Part shown: one piece after another, positions 52,382 through 64,000 of the stretch
How positions within the stretch are numbered: position 1 is the stretch's first letter
Layout of the letters: the number at the start of each line of letters is the position of its first letter
Assembly: GCF_037975245.1 (NCBI RefSeq)
Contig: NC_092564.1
Location: forward strand, 11,866,484 to 11,930,483
Reading direction: 5' to 3'
Length of the DNA: 64,000 nt
From: Apostichopus japonicus
Taxonomy: Eukaryota; Echinodermata; Holothuroidea; Aspidochirotida; Stichopodidae
The notes under the pieces: model-generated
The model's database searches: none
Seen by the model: only the letters and a program-made list of their open reading frames with translations
Told to the model about the DNA's origin: nothing
Program-made: the position numbers and the translations under genes

Positions 52382-55300
52382 CTGAAGAAAGTAAAGCAAA
52401 TTTGTTATTAATGGAACATGGAGTATCAAGGGTCATGATCTGTAGAACAGGCCCTAGAACAACTATGATAACTTATTGTATCAACATTTCGGTAAAAGTT
52501 GGCGGCCATTTTAATGTCAACTCAGACCTTTGAAAAATCTTGTTAGCACTGAGTAGTGTACAACATTTTATTGAGTTTAAAGAACGTTTCAATCAATTTT
52601 GGAATTCGTTTAGGCCGAAATTGACGACCTCGATATTTAATCGTTTTGATCGCAGTCAACTGTTGAATTTCAAATAATGCAGTAAGACCTGTCATATAAC
52701 TGCACAATTAGGAGATTATATAGCTGCACTGTTTTCCCTACTTTGTGTTGTGTATTTCATGGCTTGTATAAGAAAAAGGAATGGTTTAGAGGGTGGAATA
52801 GGCCCAGCTGTTAAATAGGCGTTCTACAAATATTCCGAGGCATTCTTACACTTTTACATACTCTGCTATTCTTCTAAACGGCTTAATAACTCCACAGCAT
52901 TTTCTTTAAAAGTAGTTTGAACATGTACCAATTAATTATAGTGAAGATAAAGGATTGAAGAGGGGGGGGGGTGGGTGAGAGGGAGAAATGGAACGGGTTG
53001 GATCGACTACCAGCTTAGCCTCCCTCGATTTTCCTTATTAGTTACAAGGCTACAGGCTTACCAGTAAAGGTCACCAATTGTTTTGGCAAATAATTGTTCC
53101 AAAAGTGAGAGAATTCGGCTCTATATGCCGATTTATCTTGGAGAGGTATCTCAAAGGACTTAATGGTTTGGTTTCTGACGTCATAATTAGTCCAATGACA
53201 AGCGCCTCCAGTCCAACACCCACTCGAATCTCCAAAGTTTGGATTGCTGTATGGAAAAATAGCTCAAACCATTTACAATTCTGATTTATTACAAGTTGAC
53301 TCTCAGTGGTATTTCTAGCTTCATTTGAATAATGCCAGATTATACTGGACCCCTCCCTTCCCTCTCCTCCCCGACCCCTCACCCTTACGAAACCCTCCCA
53401 CCGCAATCACCCCGCCCCCTCCCCAAAAATCAAACAAAATATGATAAAACTTACCCTGTTTTGACGAAGTTAGTGTAGTATCTCATCATATCTAAAGACA
53501 GTGTTTTCTCTTCCTCCGAATATGTCAGATTAGGTCGGCCTACACTACTAAACGGTTTTCCAAAAACAAACGGTATATCTTCTGCGTGGGCGATGCCCTT
53601 CCAAGGCCACGATACACCCGGTATGTCGTAGAAGGTATTTTCAGGGAGATGATTGAACAAGTACACATAAACGCTGTTGTTATGTTTCGCATATGTTTTG
53701 GCAATTTTGTCGGTCGGACAGTAAAATGCTTCATCTGTTAAGATTTCGTTGTAGGTGTCAAAATGATTGAATGTGACGTCATCAAAATTTGACCAATCCA
53801 GATACTGCTGTTCTATTGCAGAAAGAATGATATCATTTCGGTAAGTGTATGTGTAATTTTTAATCCTGTTATGAAAGTCATCATAATCCGAATAAGGATC
53901 TGGATTATTGATATCCCCAAAGTACGCCCTCGCACCCATCAACGTTCCGTCATTCGTAGTGGTGCCCATCATGACGTCACAATGCTTAAAACGGCCCTGG
54001 TCGAGAAGAACGTTGGGGTCATTTGTAATGAATTCTCCATCAACGACAGGGACAAGGGGAATTACTACGGTTAGGGTATCCACAACAACCTGTGGGAAAT
54101 AATCACGTGACAGTACATAAACCTGCGTAAAGATGGGGTTTTGAAAACGATCTAGTTATGTTGGCCAGCAGCAACCTGTTGAAGTATACATTCTGTCCTT
54201 GCTAATTCGTCATTACTAATGATATTCGTAACTGCGTATTTGTAATACTTTATTTTGATTTTTTCAACATAATATGTACTTTCCTAGAACTCTGCTGTGC
54301 CACCGTATCTTAGTCAGGTCATTCTTTCAAGGGTACATCCATGTCAGGTCATGCACCATTTCGCTCGGTAGGATTCACGGCCAGTCGTACAATAGTCAGC
54401 TTAATGGATATGCTGCGACACAGTGAGACAACCCTGAACATCACAGACGCATTGGTATGTATGTGAAATCAATGTTCTACGATAAATATATACGGCATGT
54501 AGACTGTTGTTAAATGACAAGACTTACTCGATTCGCGGCGAGTGCTAGTCTCTGAGCTCCCCTTCCACGTAGACAATCCACTAGCTCTTCGTCGCTCTCA
54601 ATTCCACCACACCCGCAGTTTTCTCCGACCAAATATGCATCTCCTTTGGCTTTGTCATAATCGAGCTCTATGGCCCATGGATGAACCATACCTCCACTCT
54701 TGACAGAGATAAACAAAAAAATGAAATACAAAGAAGGAAAATACGGGATGTGTGTGTGGGGTGGGTTGGGGGTGGGGTGTTAAGGGGGCGTTTGGGGAGG
54801 GAGTTACAGCTAACTTTTTCCATCGGAACTTTTGTGTATTTGCCATATGTTTCGGCGAACTCCGAACGTAACAGGTCACCCAAAGAAAGAAATATATTCC
54901 CTTTAATATAATTTATGAACATTTTTGAAACCCTCATATTTTTTTTTAAGTAATTGACCCCCGGCATATCAAGCATCGTAAGTTATGAGTTTTAACGTTA
55001 CCATAAGAATAGCTCTGTTAAAGTATCCTTCGTTTTGTTCGGCCATCAGCTGATGTCCACTACTGCCACCACCAGCACTTTGACCAAATATTGTAATTTG
55101 GTTCGGGTCCCCTCCAAATTCTTCCGAGAAAACAAGTAAATAAACAAAATTAATTTAAAATTTTAGAGAATTAATGTGAATTCGCTTTATCGTTCGGTGG
55201 CTCTGAAGGGACTGGTGAGTTAATATAGCGAGACATCTCGACAAATTTGTACATTTGTGTCGAATCGACAGTGTTACGCTAACGTTACATCTTTTGACGA

Positions 55301-56242
55301 AAATAATAAAATTGCTGGTTTGTCAAATTACGCACAACGTAGCAACTCGACAATTTGATATTTTTGTTTGTCACTGCGTCACGTTAACGTAACTTGTCAA
55401 CTCGACAAGTATCACCTTTTTGATATGTCAAACTAACACGCTAAGTCTTGTATTCGTATGGCCTTTCAGGACCGCCGTATCCTCAAGATGAACTATATAA
55501 TTTGGTAAATACACGTTAAAACTGTTAAATAAGAGCTCTCATTCTATAGCAAGCGGTGTCTGCAGTGTAGTTCTATATTCGAGATATCAATATACTCAAT
55601 TACGCAATATATATTGTGATAACGCCATACCTTCGATATGATTGTAGGTCCATTTAATAGCCTCGTGCTGGTCCCATAAACCGTAGTTCCCCTTGGCGGA
55701 TTCACCTAAGATTAATAATGTGATAAGAGTAAGTAAGCAAAAAAGAACATTTACCTTTATTACTAAAAAAGTAAAAGCTTTAAATGGAAATATTTTGGTT
55801 TTCAAATCAATTTGATAAACCGATGTCTTTGGATTATTAATAACAAACTTCGTGGAAAAGGTGAGCGGGCAGGAAGTAATCGGTATCAGACACGTAATGT
55901 GTTCTTACTGGTATTCGTATTTTAGTTTCGGTGCTTGTACTCGCAGTCACCCTGGTATCTGTCCATGGAATTGATCTCGTCAACCGGTTCTCATGGCGTT
56001 TTTCAGTTAAAACTGGTAAAGGTGCATGAGTATCCGTTAATCAGTTAAAACTGCCGTGTGTTATACTTTCTTAACATGTGTAATACAGTGGAATTACTAC
56101 CTTCCTTACCGGTTTCGAACCTCTGGACAATCAATCAGCGTCCATAGCCTAGTGGTTTGGGTGTCTTCATATAAAGCGGGAGGCCCAGGTTCGAATCCCG
56201 GTGGATATATATATATATATATATTTATATACATATGAATAA

Positions 56243-56275
<33 letters not shown>

Positions 56276-58745
56276 TAGGTTATATATATATATATATAGG
56301 TTATATATATAAGTTTTACCTGCATATAAGAACCCAAAGGCATTGAGTCGGTAGTTCATTGAGACCACAATGACGTCTTGGATGGCTGCGAGTACTGAAC
56401 CATCGTATTGTGGAGTAACACTAGAGCCGAGAACGAAAGCACCGCCATGAATCCAGACCATTACAGGAAGGCCCTTACTCTGTATTGAAGCATTGATAAT
56501 TCGAATAGTGACATCGCTGCGTTGCATCATTAACATTACACCCTGCACACTCCCTCCCATATCCCCTACCCCATCCCCCCCTCGTATCACATACACACCC
56601 ACCCACTTGCACCTCCACATACAATGATCGACAATTATGTTTATTGTACGAGAAGTATACAATATACAGCCAATCACGTACGAATATACCGAGTGGGTCT
56701 TTAGCCATATCCGATGAGTATCAGATATTTCATGATAGTGACATCACTTTTGCAAACTGAAGAGATGTGCCCAAAATTGTTTAGCTAGTGCATTTCAATC
56801 ACAATGCTCTGTCTTATTGTGGAAACATAACACAACATACCAATACAGGAATATAATGTAACATATGAATGAACAAAGCTGAAAATTTCACCAAGACTAT
56901 ATATTAAACATATCTAAAGAAAATCAGTGGCGGAGCGTCCATACAGTCAGAGGGGACGGATCCTCCCCCCCCCCCCCTGACGGACTCAAATGGACTGCTG
57001 GCGCCCTTTTCAGCTATTTACCACTTTTTACTTATTCGCGATTATTGAATTTTTTATTGCGCTCTCAAATACCTATTGACATTTGTCACATTTTGTTGGT
57101 GTAATTTTCTGAAAAAATGGCGATGACACCTATTTATTCTTCGTTTATCTGCAAATTAGCAAGGCCCGGTAAGGGTCATTTCCGGCGATCTAAGGAGTAA
57201 TTTTTACTCAAAAAATGTCTGTACACTCCGCGCCAACCTGTGCTGGCGCTCCGCTTAGATAGTGTCGAAAGCGCCCCTACAGACCATTCTCGCCCCCCCC
57301 CCCCGACCAATACTCCTAGCTCCACCACTGAAGAATATTATAAGAAAGGAAACACGAGCGGGAGATGCATAGGGCAGTTCAGGTTTTGAAATGATATTAA
57401 GTCATCTTACAGCATAGTGCAGAATAATGTTGCATAGTACAACCTAATTCAGCATAGCATTACAGTACGTATAGTATAGTACCGGTAATAAGTAATAAAG
57501 AAGTTTTTTTTGGACGATCAGTTGTCATTGTTGTTGAGCCACGGAATGGCTGATAAGTGAAGTACTGTTACAATTATTTGTGCTTGTTCTATTTTGAAAA
57601 ACACATTTGGAGGAATAGATGTAATATAGATTTTAGGGGAAAATTTGCCAGTTTGCAGGCAACCCTGGAGGCGGTGAAGTCTGACATTCGCCTTCAGGTT
57701 GAAGGCGACTTTCGCCGTTTATCTTGGTGGCGTTTTTTTTTTTGGTTGCTGGTGTGCTGGGAGGGGTGTTTTGTTTCGCTGCGTGCTGGTCGTCCTTTTG
57801 TAGTTTGTTGAATGTTCCAGTGGGTAGTTGGGGGTTTGTCTCAGCTGGTCGGATGGTGTACTTACTTTGGGGGGGGGGAGGGGGCTCGCTTGACTTGAGG
57901 TTTCTTTGTCAGAATGGGCTGGTTTGGTAGTGTCGTTTGGCCGTGACGTTTAGATTCCCGCTGGGCGGGTCACGTAAAAAGTACTGTTACAATAGCATTG
58001 AATAGAAAGCCATGGGTGCATTAAGGAAAGAACCCGAAATCAGGGGATAAGGAGACAAAAAGCCAGTGAGGGAGAGATTTCCAATGAATGGGATTTAAGT
58101 TCTTAAGTACTAAGGAATGATAAGACAGATTGGTTTTGTTTATTCGGGAAGTGTGTGGTTATGACTTGGTATTTCAGGAGGAGATCTTTAATTATAATGG
58201 GTCTTTCTCGAGGTTTTTTTTTTGTATAGGTTAATGTAAAATTCTTCAAGAAGTTTAAAACTTGGGGGTGTTCAGGTCATTAACAAATAGGGTGTAGAGG
58301 AGAGGGCCGAGAACAGTACAGTACATTTAAAGGAGAGCATGTATATAAATAGTACACCATAAATCAGTAACCAACTGAACTTGGCTAAACACCAAATCTT
58401 TACCTCGATACTTGGAGTCCAGATATTTAAATGCAGGCAGTCTTCGTCTTGGGCGATATTAAGCGCAGCTTGCCAACAAATAGCTCGTTTCTTCGTAGAA
58501 TTCCACACATCTTGCCACGGTTCTTTCGGTACTGTTTTCATGAATCGGTAATTTCCAATCGGTGGCTCTGCATATGGAATACTGTAGAATGTATCTATGG
58601 TCGTAAAAACCGTAAGGAGGTTATCACTGTACTCGAACGGTATTCTTAGTCCGTTAATACGTCCTAGTGTAGTTTCTACTTGAATTTCCTCGGTTCTGGC
58701 TAGAGTGATGATAACCAACAGGAGAAATACGCGCAGCACCTCCAT
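52254..58745 (-). CDS. Cholinesterase/carboxylesterase-family secreted esterase with T-peptide-like tail, complete eight-exon gene
   Basis: Coding exons: 58745-58404, 56479-56320, 55705-55631, 55120-55002, 54698-54528, 54089-53455, 53246-53062, 52381-52254. They total 1,815 nt, 604 residues plus TAA, in phase throughout. A signal peptide ([16 protein letters not shown]) leads an alpha/beta-hydrolase domain: EDCLHLNIW, oxyanion hole HGGA (125-128), nucleophile Ser207 in FGQSAGG, acid Asp336 in TNDGTLMG and His457 in [13 protein letters not shown]. So the triad is Ser-Asp-His, where cholinesterases use Glu. NENCGCGG-type and DCLRGRG stretches match the ChE disulphide region. Several N-glycosylation sequons are present (NST, NNS, NLT, NQT). 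The C90-C103 loop is about half the cholinesterase length and lacks the segment that holds the choline-binding Trp. Substrate is therefore unlikely to be acetylcholine; a general carboxylester hydrolase is the safer call. Confidence 0.9.
56140..56206 (+). repeat. tRNA-like sequence, probably a SINE head or tRNA pseudogene
   Basis: TAGCCTAGTGG (A box) and GGTTCGAATCCC (B box) are spaced as in a tRNA, with TCCA and TGGA able to pair at the ends. The T stem has one mismatch and I could not fold a clean anticodon arm. It is followed directly by (TA)n repeats (56206-56310) within esterase intron 2. Confidence 0.5.
56925..57330. mobile_element. hAT-like MITE with CAGTGGCGGAGC ends in esterase intron 1
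   Basis: Left end CAGTGGCGGAGC, right end GCTCCACCACTG. The flanks AAGAAAAT (56917-56924) and AAGAATAT (57331-57338) are an 8-bp duplication with one change. It contains the shared hairpin module in reverse orientation (about 57160-57262) and two C homopolymers. It is the counterpart of 44254-44634. Confidence 0.82.
57561..57993 (+). mobile_element. Retroposed insertion flanked by a 14-bp direct repeat
   Basis: AGTACTGTTACAAT occurs at 57561-57574 and again at 57980-57993. The 405 bases between end in GTAAA(A). A long direct repeat next to a short A-run is the signature of LINE-mediated insertion. The interior could encode a short amphipathic stretch ([20 protein letters not shown]) reminiscent of a retroelement ORF1 coiled coil, but I cannot name the source. 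It lies in esterase intron 1. Confidence 0.6.
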
Positions 58746-58951
58746 ATTTCTCAGCTTAGGCCTCTATGTGTTGTTCGAGCTATATGTGCACGGTTATTTT
58801 GAGAATCTTCTTAAAGTCTGTTTATAGCCTCTTGCAGCTAATTGAAAACTAAACAAATCAACAGTTAGTAATTAGCACGGTAAATAGTGTAGAGAAAAAG
58901 CCGAAGTCCAAGTTTAAGTGTTTGGTTTGATATGAAATATGATATCAAACA

Positions 58952-58992
<41 letters not shown>

Positions 58993-60593
58993 TGTTATGA
59001 AATTATCAATATATTTTCATGTGCATGTTAAAATGATGATATTGCTATACCCTATTCTACATGATTTTTTTTATATTGAAAAACATATTTGAAAAATACG
59101 CCATAATGCAGAACGCTTATAACGCATTATTTGTTTTAAAGACTCGTAAAGTACTCTTCACGCTAAGGAAGGTTATTAATTACAGTAAATATCAATTAAA
59201 AATAATGTATTACCGAATTATTTCATAAACTGTGTAAATATAAGTCATAATGACATGATATCTTAATCTACAAGTAAATAAATAAATAACCAACAAAGGA
59301 TTATTTAGCCTACAAATGACACTAATATAATTTTCTTTTATGTGGCACTAGCTTGATTATTTTAGTAGATTTAAAATTATGATTAAATGACTTAAATGAT
59401 CATGATGTGTGTGTTTAAATAACATTAAATTATCAAATAAAATCCATATCAAAATATTGTCTTGCTAACAAGCCCATGAATGGTAAATATTGATCTAACA
59501 GTTCAACCACCATTTGGATCGATGGACGTATACAGCTGTCTCGCATGGTACATGACATCCAGTTATGTAAATATAGCCTCGTCCTCACGCCCTTGCTTTC
59601 ATTCATAGTTAGATCGGTCTTGAAACTCAACTGTCCAACGGATGCAGCGGTGTAAAGAAAGGGTGGGGTGGGGGAGGGGTGGGGACTTCCTGCTAGAAAT
59701 AGTTACCGTATATTCCACAGTGGAGGCAAAATATACTTTATGGAAGGGAGGGCCTCCTCTCCGGGTTATTGCATTAGCCACCCTTGGCGTTGTGGTTTTT
59801 TTTCTATACAGAGGGGCGCAACCAATACTTTTGTACCGGGGAAGGGAGTCGCTAATATGTACTCCCCCACCCCCAGAAGTCTATGTTGGGTAAAATAAAA
59901 ATAATTCTTTTTCTGTGAGCTGATGTGTGATAGTTCGTTTCGTCATATGACTTGGTTTAAAGCATGTCTCTTATGTGATTTACTACCTCGAACGAATGTG
60001 GATATCGAACTGCTAAAGAAAAGAAATTTCACGGATAAAAAAAACAACAATGGTTAGTGACACCGGAATAAAGATTCTATAATAAGTACACATTTTCATT
60101 GTTCTTCACTGTAAGAGACAAAGGATTTAATGGTAACTTGAATCGGCAAATTAATCTTTAAGGTGCATTATAGAATAATAATGTTATTCGAAAAAAACTT
60201 ACAACGTTTAATAGCTACGTCGTGAAATAAAATGTAGAATGACTATACTTGTACTTAACAGAAAAATAAATCTTATGAATGAAAACAATGCATGCCTTTG
60301 TCTGGTTAACGTAATTATTCATCTTCCGTATAAAACAAACAACTGATACGGTATTAATGATTTACTATATTGGAAACGTTTATTAGCGTCAGTTGTTCCG
60401 TTTCCTGCACAATATTGGTAGTATTATTTTCAATTTTTTGGTCTGTTAAAGCTGTGCAAATGAGTAGTTTCTTTCCAGTAACAGCTGTGTGGTTGTCCGG
60501 GTAAGTTGGTAAACAACCGGTAGAGTCGTCGGTTTCATGTCAGTGTCGTCATTGACGTACGTTGGTGAATACAACTATAACCAATATATATAT

Positions 60594-60638
60594 CCAGTCA
60601 TTCTAGGAAATTAACACATATTTACACCCCTTCAGTGA

Positions 60639-60723
<85 letters not shown>

Positions 60724-60750
60724 TTATATATATAAATATTCATATATAAA

Positions 60751-60793
<43 letters not shown>

Positions 60794-60944
60794 AAATTAC
60801 TCATTGAACGGGTGTAAATATGAGTTCTTTGTACCAATAAATGAGACCATGTATATATATATATATATATATATATTAATATATATATATTTATTCACTC
60901 ATTGAACGGGTATAAATATGTGTCCGTTTTCTAGAATGACTAGA
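60594..60944. mobile_element. Inverted-repeat element with an expanded (TA)n core
   Basis: The left arm (CAGTCATTCTAGGAAATTAA, on to CAGTGAGTGA) is matched by the inverted right arm (TCACTCATTGAACGGG, on to TTCTAGAATGACTAG) over about 50 bases at roughly 80% by eye. A further partial copy of the right-arm sequence (TCATTGAACGGGTGTAAATA) occurs inside at about 60802. The centre is almost entirely TA microsatellite. Confidence 0.6.
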
Positions 60945-62064
60945 TATTTATATTTATCTATAAAAATAAAATAATAGCCAATTATTAAAAATTTAATTAA
61001 AATATTTTAAAGAGTGCCTGCGGTCTAAGACGCTCTTTGATACTTATATTAAAACATTTATTACTAAATTTGATATTCTGAACACCTTCCATTTACGCTC
61101 CTCTAATGTCTGTTTAATGGACTGAAAGCAATGGATGATAGCAGTGCAGGTACTATACGAGAATATTCAACGATTTAATATAGTTTCTGACTATTTCGAA
61201 ATCTACTAAAGCACCGTTACGTACAACTGCTTTATGATTGCAAAACTTAAACAATAATTATAGCAGAAGAATGTTTAAGTCCTCAAATCGAAATCACACA
61301 ACCCATCCCCCCCCCCCCCCCTAACTCCAACCGCCTCGCGATGTTTGTGCACCTGGCCAGATTTAACCCTCTTCTGACGCCCTTTCGGGAAATGGTTTTC
61401 AAAAACCTATCAATGCAGCCAGCTTAAACTGTATAACATCGTATCACAAAGTGTATAACACTGTATAAAATCTAGCAATACAATGAGTTCCCTCAATGAC
61501 AACAGGAAACCAAGGGTTGCATCTAGGGTCTGCACTTTATATTTATATTTTAACATAATACAGATGGACAACTGCCTAATCGATGAGTTCCCATATAATG
61601 TAGTATAATATATGGACTTTTGTCATGGTTCAACTCGGGTCGCGGATTGGATCCAAAAATTTAACCCGTGGCTATAACAACACCAGCTTCGTTTCACCCC
61701 TGATTTAGATACCCTGATATATAGCTTTATCTTTTTATACACATTCTCACATACACACCCACATTCAATCACACTCAGATGACAGCTTTGCTGATATTGC
61801 TAAAAACCTATGTAAGCATTATTATTTATTTTACAACTGGATGGACCTTACACTCTTCCATATGTTTTTATTTGTTGTTGTTGTTGAGAGCCGAAGTAGG
61901 CAATCAAGTTCTACATGGTAATCATATTTAATCATCTACAACATTATTACAAACATCATAATAGTACATACCTTTATTCGTAAACCGCAGCAGATTTATC
62001 TTACCGAGTTTAATTTTAAATTGGTTTTTATTCATCATCGGATAGACGGTAAAGATAACATTAC

Positions 62065-62235
62065 ATGATGGATGAGAAACTGAAATTGGTAGAAACGAAA
62101 AGAGGTCAGATTTACAGCACTGTAGCCTACCATTGTCACGCATACTCATCAGAGAAGATCGATAACTATTATGCCATCATCTCGATTACCACTTTGTCTG
62201 TGGTCGTTTTCATATTCATGGGATTAGAATTCTTA
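62065..62235 (+). CDS. Possible first coding exon of an unknown one-pass membrane protein
   Basis: An ATG 6 bases after an in-frame TAA opens 57 codons with a hydrophobic stretch (YYAIISITTLSVVVFIFMGL). They end exactly at a strong donor, TTAG|GTAAGTA. I do not recognise the family. No downstream exon was found before the window ends, so this may be chance. It would be the only plus-strand gene. Confidence 0.2.
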
Positions 62236-64000
62236 GGTAAGTACAAGCTGAACGAGAACCCTTTTATCGTACCAAAAATAACGGACAAGTTCCTCCCTTA
62301 CATGTTTTTTTTTTCACTCGCTTAAATCATGTTTTAACGAAAAATAAAGCTGACTCGGTTTTAATATCAAACTCTATGAATTTTCATAAGTCTATAATCC
62401 GAAAACATATAGGCTATAGTGCAGTTTTTGCCCCTACTATGATCCAAGAAATAGTAACCGCGTGGAAATGAACTCAAACACTTGAAAAACAATAACAAAC
62501 TCTGACTTGAGTGCTGTATGCAAAATTAGGGTGAACAAAAGCAGAGGGTTTAAAACAAATTTTAATCAAATTTCTTGATGTTTTTTTTTTTCTCGAGAAG
62601 CTATCACAATAGGGCTCTTTTATATTATACTGCTCATTCACTTGGATTTAATTGAAACGATTTGACGAAACTTTAGCGTTATTTTGTCAGAAGGAAGTAT
62701 AGCAAAAGTTTTATTACCAGTTTGTATTCTAACACAAATGTTAGTATATACAGGTTACTACTGTAGCGAACAAAGTTAATTTCAAAAACAAGATTGAAGC
62801 AATAAGCGTGACCATGAATCATTTACAACATTTCAAAGTCTACAACATCACTGAACATGTTTGGTCGTATTGATTGGCAAGGAACAGGATTTAAGTATAT
62901 ATGGAGTCATCTTTGATCAGTGAAGTGTATAAAACAGCACAGACACGAAATATTGGTGAAAGCTCCTGCCAAAGTTCTATCAATTTTCCGAGTACAGTTT
63001 TCCGAGTACCAATATGAGTACAGGCGTCATTAGTATATGAGTTTTAGTATAGTTTGGTTTTAGTATACGAGACAGCAAACCACGAGGACGATCTGTGGGT
63101 ACCAATAAGGTACTCGATTACGAGTTCGAGTACACGGACTCGACTAATTTTCTCAAAAGCATCTTTGTTTTATCATTTAACTCTTGAAAGAATTCAAAAG
63201 GTGGCATCATTATTCAATATGTTAACATTATATATATATTTTTTAGCCTTTGAAGAAGATCCTGCTAGGATCGAAACGTCAGGCCAACTTACTTTTATAC
63301 AACAACATTATACTTACTAGGTTTTTTGGGGACGCGGGGCGGGGGAAGGGGAGGGGCGTGGTCTGACAAAGTGACAACATATTAAATGCTTAAATTTATA
63401 CATCAGACTAGACATTTGATATGCCGGTTGGTCTTATTTCTTTTTGTGTATGAATGAATTTTCATCAATTCATTTTGGTCTCTTTACATGCAAGTAAATC
63501 AAAATCATTACTGCAAGTTACTTTCCTAATGTACATATTCATAGGATCCCTGGCAAAGCCTTGTATTTTGCCTCCAATCATGTCACATATGGAGACGTTA
63601 TAGACCTCCCTAAGAAATGTTAAAATGTTTGCTCGAAGTATAAGTAAAGAATGCTTGGCAAAATAGTTAAATTGATAGGTGAATAAAGTCACAATTGCAA
63701 CAAATTGATCTTATTAAGGATCTTAAGCCATCCCTATACTTAAGGAAATGACGAAATTATTTTTTATTTATATTTTCAAATTTCTTGCAGCATAAAGGAT
63801 AACGTGAACATTTTAACAAATATTCTATGGAAACATGTCGGTGTCGTTACAATGTAAAGATTTCAATGTAAATACGTTAAAGCTTTTCAACCAAATCACT
63901 CATTCTTCCAGACGGACGTAATATGTTAACAACTTTACCAGAAAATGATCAATATCGTATATTGATTAAGTCAGACCAACTTATTTGATTAATTGCAACT

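Larger units (their letters stand above)
58746..64000. other. Right-hand region upstream of the esterase
   Basis: Mostly AT-rich non-coding sequence. It contains a TATA-like ACATATAG about 40 bases before the esterase ATG and (TA)n at 58955-58990. Two items are listed separately: the TIR element near 60594-60944 and a possible exon at 62065. A fragment near 63245-63290 (GAAGAAGATCCTGCTAGGAT, then CGAAACGTCAGGC) resembles transposon-derived sequence but cannot be assigned. Confidence 0.45.

Noticed and set aside
56140-56206. A functional tRNA gene
   Set aside because: The A and B boxes are good, but the T stem is mismatched and no clean anticodon arm folds; the downstream TA repeat suggests a SINE or pseudogene.
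59433-59630. 65-residue minus-strand frame upstream of the esterase
   Set aside because: It has a possible acceptor but no recognisable domain, no nearby polyadenylation signal, and no partner exon.
63054-63320. 88-residue frame with EEDPARIETSGQL
   Set aside because: The nucleotide stretch looks like a transposon-derived phrase rather than a host gene, and I cannot identify which element.

Overview
This is eukaryotic genomic DNA with multi-exon genes, GT-AG introns, many interspersed transposons and SINEs, and (TA)n microsatellites. The gene content (a TRPM cation channel, a cathepsin L, a cholinesterase-family esterase) and the repeat style point to a marine invertebrate deuterostome, most likely an echinoderm. 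That placement is inference from style, not from a marker gene.

All four protein genes I can support lie on the minus strand. (1) 2563-28392 is a complete TRPM-family channel. I could join 24 exons in frame through consensus splice sites to give 1,166 codons plus a stop; it ends in a short coiled coil and has no NUDT9-H domain. (2) 35671-40037 is a complete five-exon cathepsin L-like cysteine protease of 333 residues with its full catalytic set. (3) 48047-48406 encodes a secreted I29 (cathepsin propeptide-type) domain with no protease behind it. It closes with a stop codon and a nearby polyadenylation signal. (4) 52254-58745 is an eight-exon esterase of the cholinesterase/carboxylesterase family, 604 residues. 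Its last exon encodes a tail resembling the acetylcholinesterase T peptide (tetramerisation domain).

The rest is repeats. The left edge carries a piece of a CR1/L2-type LINE reverse transcriptase. TRPM intron 6 (16210-22706) is almost filled by one composite transposon, 16597-22447. It contains an older nested element (17273-17706) and a 2.7-kb long-terminal-inverted-repeat element (18503-21217). A sister copy at 43565-45766 acts as a natural empty site. Upstream of TRPM, 28711-31252 is a three-layer nest: a hAT-like element holding another hAT-like element, which holds a tRNA-derived SINE. Next to it, 31461-31895 is a tandem array of an 18-bp palindrome. A module of about 110 bp with a GCGCCA/TGGCGC hairpin recurs at least nine times inside elements whose terminal repeats differ.

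I saw no rRNA, no CRISPR, and no intact transposase. Coordinates of exons and element ends were read by eye from splice and repeat junctions. Family names come from motif recognition, not from a database search.
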